Assembly: GCA_029204225.1 (NCBI GenBank) | Contig: CM055095.1 | Coordinates: 27,904,845-27,968,844, forward strand | DNA: 64,000 nt | DNA from: Diphasiastrum complanatum | Lineage: Eukaryota; Streptophyta; Lycopodiopsida; Lycopodiales; Lycopodiaceae | Direction: 5' to 3' | Shown here: piece after piece, positions 1-11,000 of the stretch | Position numbering within the stretch: the stretch's first letter is position 1 | Layout of the letters: every line of letters begins with the position of its first letter | The notes under the pieces: generated by a model | What the model was told of the DNA's origin: nothing | The model's input: the letters and a program-made list of their open reading frames with translations, nothing else | The model's database searches: none | Translations under genes and position numbers: made by a program

Positions 1-1240
1 GCGTAGATTGGCACCAATTCACCCTCATACCCATGTATGTAATACACATGCGTTTCCTCAATAGGATAGGAGGGTTCATAGGATGGTTCATAAATCTCAT
101 GTCCAAGCATAACGACATTCACATTAGCTGCTTGAATGGGAGGTTTGACAATCATTCCTCGTTGTTCTTAGCTGGTGGTGCTGGTAGCGCAAGAGTTGGT
201 CGGTTCCTATTCCGAGTTATAAGGATATTGCCTATAAGGTGCCTTTGTGGGTAATATTGCCAGACAACCGCTTTTGTACTCAAGGGTTGTATCTATATTC
301 GGAGGTATTGTGCTCATGCTACACAAATGATAGTATTTTCTCATTTTCTCTCGGCATTGGCGCAGCTGTGGGCATTCGTTAGCTATGTGGTTGCTTGTAT
401 AGATTGGACACCAAGTGGCCTCCGTTCGTAGATAGACTGGCGATTGTGGCACCCTAGGTACATGTTGTACACCCTTAAGCTTCTCATCAACGGTTCCAAG
501 GAGCTCAGTAGTAAACTTCTGCAATTGATCATTCTGTTGGATTTGCAGATCCTCCAAGGCTTTAGTGAAGGCGTTAGTTGAAGTTGTGGTAGAAGACGTG
601 GAGCAAACTCTTCTATTTTTTCTTTCCCCTTTTCATGATGGTGCCCTTTGAATCGGTCGGTTGAGCTATTCGACCCATTTCCCAAGCTCTCATCCACCTT
701 TCATATGGCATCGACACACACTTCAGTAAAGGTTTCATACTCACTTCTGCGTTTTATGTGGCGCTGAATACTTTTTGCCAACCAGCCATAAACCATGAGA
801 TCACACTAGCGTCGGGCACACTAGTAGGGGTGCACTGTTCCTTTAACTTCTTGACCCTTTTGATAAAGTCTCTGATAGACTTGTGGCTCTTAATACGCAC
901 TCGTCCGAGTTGTAAGAGGGGATTTTCCATGAATCTAGTGGTCTTGAAGCGCAATAAAAATGCCCTTCGTAATGTGGTCCAATCTTCTTTTTCGGCGGCC
1001 TCTAGGTTGAAATACCAATCATTGGCAGAATTAGTGAGGCACAAGTTAAAATACTTCCTCATCGATTGGTCATAATTTATTCCACAAGTCTCACAGGCTT
1101 CTACGTACATTTGGAGGAACTTGGTAGAGTCACCTTGGCCGTTAAACTTTAGTAACTCTATCTTAGGTAGACCTATGTTATGGGTGAAGGCATTCGGATG
1201 TTTGCCATGATTGGAACTACCATTGGGGGAATTGTGGTTG
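1..1240 (-). pseudogene. Gypsy-type gag remnant (capsid and degenerate zinc knuckle)
   Basis: This is decayed retrotransposon gag read right to left. The capsid part (about 1240-754) is open and includes the segment KSIRDFIKRVKKLKEQC, typical of plant Gypsy gag. It follows an approach segment with LPKIELLKFNGQGD. After a frameshift, the nucleocapsid part (about 557-207) contains WCPIYTSNHIANECPQLR, which looks like a CCHC knuckle whose second Cys has become Tyr. A further frame near 206-1 continues into a linker with ANVNVVMLGHEIYEP, which in such elements precedes the protease. At least two frameshifts make it non-functional. The rest of pol would lie left of the window. Confidence 0.8.
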
Positions 1241-2240
1241 CGCTAGGTCTACAATATCTAATAAGCTAGATTTGGTGGATGCTAAAGATTGTGGAGGTCG
1301 AGGGTCTTGTGGCTCTTTGTTTTTTTTTTTATCGTAATTGCATTCAGATCTAGATGCAAAAGGTGGGAATTTTTTTGGAGTTCTGATGTTTTCTGAATGT
1401 TTTTGGATTTTGATCTTTTAGGCAATACAATTAAATCACTTTTGGGCAATAATGATGGCGTGCTCTTGGAAATAATACCACACATCGAACGAACAAGTTG
1501 ACAAGTGGAAAATTTTCAAAAGGCTTTTTGATTATGAGGCTTTGACATGCTAATGAAATAGAAGTTTGTAGTGCTCATAATTTTTTTGGAAACAACCTTA
1601 TAAAAATTGTGTAGCACTCTATAAAGTGGTATGACAATAACATAAAATTTGCACATTAATAATTTACAGCCAAAACTATCGGATTTTTAAAGGTAAAAAA
1701 CTCACCAATTTGATGGTAATAGATGAAATGCAATAAATTGACATATCAAATTCCTATGAGGACTTGCTATTGCTAGTTGCCAATGATGCATGTTATGGTT
1801 GGGTGTATACTGCAACAACAATACTACTTAGTCTCAACTTTACGGTTTCACCTCATTTCTCATACCTTTTTCAGCTAAAAAATCCAACTTTTTGTTGTAG
1901 GATGTTCAAGCACTTCTATTATGTAAATTCATTGTGATTGGAAGCGACCATATAAACACATTGGTTTTGTATTTTCCAATTGCTAATTAGACAAGTGGCA
2001 TATCCTAAACAATGTAATGGATTCTTGGTGACTATTCTGCCCATTTATGAACAGATTAGAAAGCAGAATAGTCATCAATTTAAAAAAAAAATTAGTGCTG
2101 ATTTTGCTTGTCTGTCAGCTGCGCCTGCCACATAGCAGCGTAGGATTGGTCTAAAAAAGGTCCAAGTATCCATTACGCAATGGAATGGGCAGAACATTGT
2201 GCCGGCCACAATTTCCAAAATTTTTTAGCCAGGCCATTCC
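1241..2240. other. Intergenic stretch without recognisable gene
   Basis: No coding, RNA or TE domain is recognisable. The stretch is AT-rich and lies between the gag remnant and the host gene promoter. Its only notable structure is the inverted repeat at 2025-2078. Confidence 0.5.
2025..2078. repeat. Inverted repeat / potential hairpin
   Basis: Arms at 2025-2040 and 2063-2078 pair over 16 bp with a single G:U-type exception. The core GACTATTCTGC / GCAGAATAGTC is perfect. The loop is 22 nt. It could be the end of a small decayed MITE or a hairpin upstream of the host gene. No TSD is obvious. Confidence 0.55.
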
Positions 2241-2355
2241 ATAATACGTTTGGCAAGCCAAACGAAGCCTTGCCAAACTACTTCCTTTCTTTCTAGTTTA
2301 CAACGAACACTCACACCTCTTCTCTCTCTCGCTCGCTCGCTCGCTCGCTCTGGCC
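2241..2355 (+). promoter_or_regulatory. Putative promoter / 5'UTR of the split host gene
   Basis: Immediately upstream of the exon 1 start lie an interrupted palindrome CGTTTGGCAAGCCAAACG (2247-2264), a further CTTGCCAAA copy (2269-2277), a pyrimidine tract (2321-2330) and (GCTC)5 at 2331-2350. CT-rich leaders just before the start codon are common in plant 5'UTRs. The transcription start and TATA box cannot be fixed from sequence, so this is a positional inference. Confidence 0.45.
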
Positions 2356-2728
2356 ATGGAGGTGGCGCTCCTCGCCAGGACGCAGCATCAGCAACCATGT
2401 CCCCCTCTTCTTCACACACCCTCTCGCAATTGCTCTCCCATCCTTTCCTGTTCTTTCTCACCACAATTGCCCCCTCGCACATCCTCTCCCACCCCTCTCT
2501 CTAATCCTTGCCTGCATTCTGCTACTGCAACAAATTTGTATGCCTGCCCTCCGCATCCGTTAAGTCTGGGCATATTGCAAGGAGCATATCACCTGCGGAG
2601 GAGCTTGGATGGATCTGGCGGCACTCGTTTGTGGAGGAGTAAATCAGGCGGACAAAGGATGCAACCACAACGAAACCCCAGGCTGGTTTTCGTCAGATTT
2701 GGAGGCGATTTTCAAGATGGCAGCTCAG
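2356..2728 (+). CDS. Host gene exon 1 (transit-peptide-like N terminus)
   Basis: The start ATG sits in GCCATGGAGG, a strong plant initiation context. The exon encodes 124 codons plus one base and ends at CAG|GTGATT (phase 1). Reading through the donor meets a stop after three codons, which supports splicing there. The composition is Pro/Ser/His/Arg-rich and acid-poor. Confidence 0.78.
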
Positions 2729-4778
2729 GTGATTGGTGAATTATGCTGCAGATACTTAGACTAGAAGCCAGGTAGTCCTTGTAATAACAGCGAACTAATA
2801 ACTACATGTTTGTTTATAAGCATGCTATGGAAATATAGTGAACTATGAACTGGATGTATATTTAGAAGCATATTGTGGAATTTATCCGTGAGTCCTGGAG
2901 CCATTATTTTCATATTTTGGTGAGAAACACATTATCAAGCTCAATACGTGTCGCTAAAATTTTACCCAAAATCTACACCTGGAGTGTGGTTGAAATAGGT
3001 TTTCCAAGAGGGCTCCGTATTCTTGGGTTGCATTCATGAGGGCTTAGGGCTACAAAGTTACAACCGATCAGATTACAAAGAAAAATATTCCAGGCTTCAT
3101 CAAAAAATTTATTTATGGGATCCCATGTTTGATAAAAGAGTTGATACATTGCTTGTGGAGATTTTTTATGCCCTTCAACTTTGTTATTTGCCCTTACCAC
3201 ACTTAAGGCACTTTAGTCTAACTTGGCTCTGATACCATGTTAGAAATCCATAAATCATAATACGGATGGACAGACTAGGATTCGAACCTAGGACCTCCCT
3301 CATACTGGATGGGATGCTCTACTACTGAGCTATCCGCCCTGTTTGATAGTTCTCTCTAGAGTGTGGATTGATATTCCAGCACATGCATGGTCTGATCAAT
3401 TATCCATTAAGGGGAATGTTAGGAATTAATGGTTAATTAATCAATTGTAGAGGCCAGCCTGCGTGCTAGAAGGCCTATTTCTATTTTAGTATAGGTACCT
3501 AAGTACCAATTTTGCTAGAATAGTATAGAATACTATTTTATATTTATGCTAACATAGATTGCTATTTCTAAGATTTAGTAATCAGCATATTTGCTTTTGC
3601 CAAACGGTATTTTAGGCAAATAGCTTTTGCCTTAGTTAGTCAAGTCTCTATAAGAGCAGATGGGCGGCCTCCTTCATTATTCATTCAATACAGATCAGTT
3701 CTGTTAATTGCTCTTGTGATTCATCTTCTTCCTCTTGTGTTTGGTGTGAGTAATAATAAGATTAGTCTACTCCTAGTTTTAGAATCACTCAGATTCTATC
3801 AAAGCTAAAAGCACCAACATCTATCTATAGCAAAACTTGTGCTCCAAATCAAGCATGAGAATTTTGAACTTGAGTCTAACTAAATGCTAACTTGACTTTA
3901 CTAAATTTAGGTAAAGGCCTAGAATTAGCACACAGGCATGGCTCAATAATCCTAATTAACCTAAATGACAGCATTAGGGGTAAGATTGTGAACGATTGAA
4001 AATAAAGAACAGGCTACTGGATATTTGTTCAAACTCCATGATTGTCTGAAAAATATTTGAGACCTCATGTGTCTTGTCTTCAGTCCTCTTGTGCTCTGTG
4101 TGTCACTTGGACAAGCAGAAACAGTCCTGTTTTAGAGCAGTTCCATGATATTCTTGTTTGATTGCGTGTCCAGGTGAGGAGCCCCCAGAGACCTTATTTA
4201 TGAGGGAATTGAAGCGTCGTGGCATGTCCCCAAGTACTAGGTCTGAAGACAAAGATTCTGCTTCGTCTACTGAAACGGCAACTCTTGAAGGGACAAATGA
4301 AGGAGGTGCAGATGCGAGTGATACTCAGCTTAGAAGTGGTGGCTTTACTATCAAATCAGCTCCATTATGGACAGATGAGAGAGACACTAGAAACCAGCGA
4401 GAACGATCAATGGCTCTAAACAGTGAGGGTCTTGATGTGAGTTTAGTCCCATGTTCTTGACACCTTATTTTGTGGTTTTAATGTTCGTCTCTTGCATAAC
4501 TCCTTTGTGTGTATCATGCCTTTTGATAAACATGGTTTATCTACGTACTTTTGAAAGTATCTTAAAGATTGGGAGGTGATTTGTACTAAACCATGAAATT
4601 TTTTTCAAGGGAGTCTAAGACTGTATCTTAGTAGTATGTATGATATGTTTTGTGTGATTGAAGTTAATATAGAATGCAATCAATGGCTATGCACACATCT
4701 AGGTGAGCTTTATAAGCACAATTGTGTTGTAGACTCACCTATCTCATGCTCAATATTTACATGATAATACTAAATTGT

Positions 4779-4845
<67 letters not shown>

Positions 4846-7800
4846 CCAGATCTTTCTTTTGAGCAGAGTCACTGGTTGTTGGGCTCTGACATTTTGAGTC
4901 ATTAGTCACGAATCATTTTCATGCAGCTCACATTCTCTACTAGAGCAGAAAATGATGTCTCCTCCTTCATTGTCATCTGAGCTAGATTCGTCCTTGGATT
5001 ACTAGTCACCTATACCTCTATCACTGGCAGCACTCCATCGCTATCTCTGAATGCTAACATCACAAGTTCAAGCGCTGTTGGCAGGCAATCTCTGTGAATG
5101 AGCTAAGATGCCATTTTCAATGAGTTTGGAGAGTCAAAGGTCGAAGTGTGAAAGAGAGCAGCAAATTCCTGGGTCTTAGATTTCTCGGCGGGTCGAAAGG
5201 GCAAAGGACCATCTTAAATCTCCAGGAGTTCAGGTAGAATCACGGGGAAGATTACAAAAGGTCAGCGACCCAACTCTATTGGTTGTGGAGGTCACTGGAG
5301 CGTGGCACCGGGCTGCTGCTGACCTTGCGCTGAGCTGGAGTGCTCTCTCTGGAAATGGCGCCCTCAAGGAAGAAGGCCAGCCCTCCACGGCCTAATGGGC
5401 CTCCTGCTGTCTCTGCTGTTGACCTATCTCCTGCCCCCCTCGTTGTCCCCCCTGCTGACTCCGCTCCTGATCTGCCTGTCCCCCTCGCTGACCCTCATGC
5501 TGGCTCATTTCCAAGTACTCCCCTCCTCGCTGATTCTGCCCCCCTCGCTGATGCATCCCCCTCTGTCCCTGCCCCCTTCATTGTCCCTCCTACTGAGCAG
5601 CCCTCCTCTTCTTCTTACCTGTGCCCTTCTTACCTATCTGATTTATCTTCCTCAGTTCCTATCTCCCCATCCTCTTCTTCATTCGCTGTCTCCTCTTCTT
5701 CATCCAACTCCTCTTATCTCCTACTCTCAAGAACCATACACTCAGCTACTCTTTCGGAAGAGAGATAGGGAGCAAAAAGCATACAATATTCCGAGTAAGG
5801 GGCATCGCAAACACTTAAAATGCTCTTGAAGCAGCAAAAGGTTTCCTTGAAAGTACACTTGGGCATCACAATAGAGATTTAGATTCAGCATGGAGAACAA
5901 CCCGAGATAATGCTACCCTCATCATCCGTTTTACATCCTTGGAGAGCCGTCGCGATGCTTTGCGTTGTAGAGCCAAGCCACGTGGTTCTCAAATATATAT
6001 GGATGATGATCTTACGTACATATAGGTTGAGGAAAGGCGTAAGGCCTTCCAAGAAGCTAGAGCGATTGGCAGACATGTTATCTATAGGGATGGTTGAATC
6101 CGATACATTGATAATGTGTCCAAGGATGCTGAGAAATAGGGAATTGGGGCGCCTGGCATTGGGAGCATATTGGAGCCCCATCTACGCCGCTTGCAAATTG
6201 GATTTTGGAATTGTAACGACATACACTCATCGTCCATTGCTGGTGATCTGCTTGACTTCATTGGTGAGAGAGATTTATTACTTTTCATGGAGACTCATGA
6301 GAGTCAGGAGAGAGGTTTACCGACTTTTCCAGGATACAGATGGGACTCGGTCTATCGTCAGGAGATGAGATTTGCTAGTGGGAGAGGTTCTGGTGGGGTC
6401 GCTTGCCTATATAGAGAGTCACTGCATCCTATTTTTGAGTTCATGTTGAGACAAGAGTTCCTTTTTGACAGTCGGCCGTTAGAGATTGTTCCATCCTACA
6501 CTTACCTGGGCACACTTTTTACTGGTCATATATTTAGTATGAGACAGGTAGCTTCTAGTGGACTTGGGAAAGGCCATGCTTCCCTTGCCCAGATGGAGAG
6601 ATTTTGCTTCCGTAAGTCTATTCGAGATGCCTCGAGTAAGTGTCGGCTTTTTGACACCATCGTTTCTCCTACAACACTATATGCACTAGCTGCATGGTGT
6701 ACGGGCCTCACTTCATCTGACTGGGCCAGTATCTCGCGACTACAGATCGCTATGCTTTCACGCATGATTCGGGCTAAGCCTTCAGTACCACACCAGATCA
6801 TCCTTGCTGAGTTTGCGGTTCCGCCTATGTACCTTGATGCCTTACTCCAGCTCATCACATATATTCAGTGCGTCAATGTGTTCCAGTCCTTTGAGCAGAA
6901 ATATACTTAGGCTGCTCTCATTTCATCTCAGCGTCTTCAAAGTTAGGGCTACCATGTGGCTTGGTTCTCTCAGGCCTCCAGACTTCTTAGCACACTCAGT
7001 ATCTCTATCACCGCTCTTCCTTCTGGTACCCATGACTACATTAGACGATTCATTTATAGAGCTTACCTTGAGCGAGCCTGGCATGGCCAGTTGGGTGTCA
7101 AACCCGACTTTTATCGACTTCATTTTTTGGAGACAGATGTATCAGGGTCCCCACTTCTACCACTTTACCTACGATGTGGATTATCACACGGTCTCAGATT
7201 CATATTGGGTCAGCTCCGTGTCTCTTCACACTAGCTTGAGATTGAGATTGGTCGGTTTCAGGGTACTCCACGAGAAGACAGGATCTGCCAGCAGTGTTCC
7301 CTAGGTGCAGTAGAGACTGAGGAGCATTTTATTTTTATTTGCCCAGCTTATTATGAGATTCGTGAGAGATACTATTGCTTGTTCAGGGATACACCATTTA
7401 CACTGCATTCACTTGTTACCTATGAGGATCCACGTTGTGTTGCACTTATGGTCCGAGAGATGTTTCTATTACAACAGGATCTACAGCTTCGACATCAGAT
7501 TGCACCTGACACACAGCTTCAGATTACCTCCTTTTTCTCCAGACGACGTTCACGATCAGTCCCAGATTCAGATGATGACGACGAGGATGAGGACACGACT
7601 TCCCATAGAGATTAGAGACAGCGCACTTCCCAGCATTATCCAGTAGCTAGACCTCTTCGTCCTACCACGAGGAGACGACCCTCGTACATTCGACATCGGC
7701 AGCATATCTCAGTCTCACTGCCCACTACAACTTGTATTACATCTTTTTTCAGTAGTAGCAGTAGCAGTAGTAGCAGCATCACCTCCAGGACATGATCTGC

Positions 7801-8007
7801 GGCTTGCTTACATTATACATAGCCATTTCTGGCTTCATACCTATTGGTTTAGTTAACTTTGGTTTTTGTGTTTAGATTTACTATATATGCTTTTCTTTTA
7901 GTTTTGAAGACGTTTTTCATATACTCCCAGATGGTCCACATACTTGATATGCACTTATTTGTCTTATATGCCTTTTGGCATGGAAAAGACATTAATAAAG
8001 CTTTCTT

Positions 8008-8049
<42 letters not shown>

Positions 8050-11000
8050 ATTGTACGTTGTGACATCCATGTGATAAATGTTACTATATGAGTTAATATT
8101 CAAGTATTATAGCGTGCTTTTGGCTTGAAGCAAATCTTTTGTTTCCATTCAGCACTTTTTTTTCTCTCTAGAAACTTGGGTACTATTAGCTGTTTCAAGA
8201 GATTAGGTACCATAGAAGCTGGCTAGCAGTTTGAGATTGTGTTTAGGTGGTTCAGAAAGAAAAAACTATGTCCATTAGTATTGATTGGTTTGGCCAAACT
8301 ATTAAGGAGTTCTGTCATTTTCCTACATTAGTAACTACTTACCTCAAAACATCCTCTCAACTTGATTTCACTTCCAATTTTTATCTTGGGTTGATGGCAT
8401 CTCTGATGTTCTTCTTGGTTGAATCACAAGAAAATATTATACGAGTCATAAGGTGTTGATTTCTACATGCCAACATTGGTCGTTCATGAGTACATCCCAC
8501 TGGCGGCTCAAACTGCACTTTCATTCATAAACTACAACTATTTCCCAAACTAGCTCCTAAAACAAATGCCGCTGTTCGCATTTCTGAACAAAATTACAAA
8601 GGCCTCTTACTAGCACTGTTTGTCAGTAGAGTTTGGCGACTTTTTTGCACTATCACAGACTAGCAACGTATCAACAAAATTCAACTATATACTTAGTATA
8701 TCTTACGTCTGCAACCTAACTCAATTAATATTGTGCAATTAATAAGTAGTGTTCCTTGATAACCAGCAGCGCCCACATATATGAAAGTCAATTGCAAGTG
8801 ATTCCCCTGGTAAAGATGAAGTCTATTAACTAATCCTTTTATCCCATGAGGTTACTGTCAAAACTACTATATGCTTCTCATCCACCGTGATAAGAAACTG
8901 TGAACGATGAAGCATCATCTCACCTTTGTCGATTCTAACCTCGACTTAACCTTGTCCAATCTTAGAGCTTCTGAAGTTGAGCTTTCTGTAACTTCCAGCC
9001 TCCACCAGCTATTGATCTCTACCTGAGATTTGAGGTAGACTTTGTAGTCTCCTCATGCAGCACAACTCCTCTCCTTGTAGCGCCGAATCTCCTTCCACAA
9101 AATTGCCACCCTTGTAGATGAAAATTGAAATTGAGAGTTGGCTAGGGACACCACCTTCTTCTTGTCGAAGATGGTTGAATCAACCTACATATGATGATTG
9201 ATCCCGTTCGTTAAGTACCTCCTTGGTCTCTCGAATCTTGAACCATGCTTTGATACCATGTTAGAAAACCGACTTGCTATTTGACAAGATTCTTATTGTT
9301 GTTAGACAATAGTCATACACATGAAAGAGAACACAAACAATAATGATGAAGCATAATGATGAGATTTACTCCAACTATGTCCCATTACAAATGGACTAGG
9401 GTGCACTACATACTTATAGACAATAGTTTACGCCAAAAAGCAAAAGCAAAAGCAACCTAAAAGCAATTGCCTACTCGATGTCTCTATATACACATCTATC
9501 TATAGCAAAAGTTGTGCTCCAAATCAAGCACTAGAATCTCAAACTTGAATCTAACTAAATTCTAACTTGACTCTACTAAATATAGGTAAAGACACCTAGA
9601 ATTAGCACATAGGCATGGTCTAATAATCCTAACTACATTAAGGGTACAATTTGAACACTAACACTTACCTCATACATAGACTAGAAATGTGTAGCTCTTA
9701 TGCTACGAGAGCCCTTTGCGATATAGAGACCTCAGTGGGGTGTGAGCTTACTTACCTTAGTCCACCCTCACTTTCTTTTTTCCATGTCGATGTACAAACG
9801 AGAATATATCCGGTAGTGACTTCGAAGATGAGGTAGTTATTCCTTCTAGACACCAGTCCTACAGGCAGTGTGTAGACATATGATGTACTAGTCAGACAGA
9901 TGCATTCTAGATCTAAACATGAGACCTTCAGATCCACCAAGCTATCTTCTTCAGCCACTAGACATATATACATTATCTCCTTCACACCGTAGGGGATTAC
10001 AATATAGTCTCACCACACGACAACACTTTGATACAGACAATTTATTTATTTCAGAGAGAATTTCTTGTCCTTTCTATTTAGACATTTATATATCTTTAGT
10101 TCTACTAGTTAGCTTGTTTTGTCTCTTTACGGTTGTATGGCCATCTAAAGAGTACCATGTAGAGAAGGGTCAACATCACCACAAGCCACAAGCCACCTTC
10201 AAAGACTATCAGTGGGAAGAGTAATCAAAGAATGTATACTTGAGGGGGAGGACTTTTGTCATCAACCCTACTAAGCTAAAAGAACGCCAATCACATAAAT
10301 AGATTGAAAAGAACCACCAGTTTAATGCCAAAGGTAGAAGAATGCCCCTACGGAGAGATATTCCATATCATATTGCTTAGGTGTGGCAAATGAGCTAGGA
10401 CGCATGTATTCAATTCCAACTTCATGTTCAATAGGCTATTTAGTTGTTGCAAAATGGGCTAGGGTGCACAAATTTGATACCACAATTTTTTTTCTCCATA
10501 CAATATCGCTTAGGTGCAATTGGCGATTTGGTTGTAAGCAAATTGGCCATAGGTATCGAAACTATCACGATTTGCCAAAACATCTTCCAAGTAGGTTGCC
10601 AAATAGGACTAAGTGCTGCCCAATAGCAGTAGAAAAGGAGTCTAGCAAGCATTTCCCAATATCCTCAATGCTACATGTAAAATTATCAAAACAAATCCTA
10701 GAAACTTCGAAAGTGCTCTTTCTCGTTGACGATATAATTTGAGTGGGCGGGCTTCATCAACTACAATGTCATTAAAACCAAGCACAACGTATCATTTATC
10801 AGGTTATAAGGCATCAAAAACTTCGAGCAGTAAAAGATCCCCACAAATAGGTGACAACATTCTAAGGTATTTATCCATCTCAAGAAGCATACAAAAGACT
10901 TGAAAACTATGTGAAGATAAGATTTCGTATTGGGACAAGAAGCAAAACACAGTGTAAAATAGCTAATCACTTATAATAGGGTTAAGGAGAAACTAGGCAA

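Larger units (their letters stand above)
2729..4173 (+). other. Host gene intron 1 (1445 bp, TE-bearing)
   Basis: It starts GTGATT and ends TGTCCAG. It contains an antisense primer-binding site (3226-3237), a tRNA-like sequence (3267-3339), an LTR (3417-3800) and a fragment of LTR family B (3812-3975). Confidence 0.7.
4843..8045 (+). mobile_element. Non-LTR retrotransposon (LINE), internally deleted, copy 1
   Basis: In order along the plus strand are a non-coding or ORF1 5' part, an ORF1 C-terminal nucleic-acid-binding remnant (about 5780-6120), an endonuclease N terminus (about 6188-6470), an abrupt junction to the region after the RT palm (about 6470-6900), an RT-type zinc-binding motif (about 7290-7380), a Ser/Asp-rich C terminus ending at 7615, then 3'UTR, AATAAA (7994-7999) and a (TTTC)(TC)n tail to 8045. 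The catalytic RT core is missing, so the copy is dead. The exact 5' end is uncertain. A related 3' end occurs at 17848-18558. Confidence 0.8.

Noticed and set aside
3238-3416. A complete small LTR between the PBS and the next LTR
   Set aside because: No matching CTAACA end was found before the PPT-like run at 3407, so boundaries cannot be supported.
5395-5829. Leu/Pro-rich plus-strand frame overlapping the LINE ORF1 region
   Set aside because: It is a shifted reading of the Pro/Ala/Ser-rich stretch, with no domain and no continuation.
10383-10742. 119-codon plus-strand frame in host intron 2
   Set aside because: No domain, unusual composition and no splice connection. Treated as chance in AT-rich DNA.
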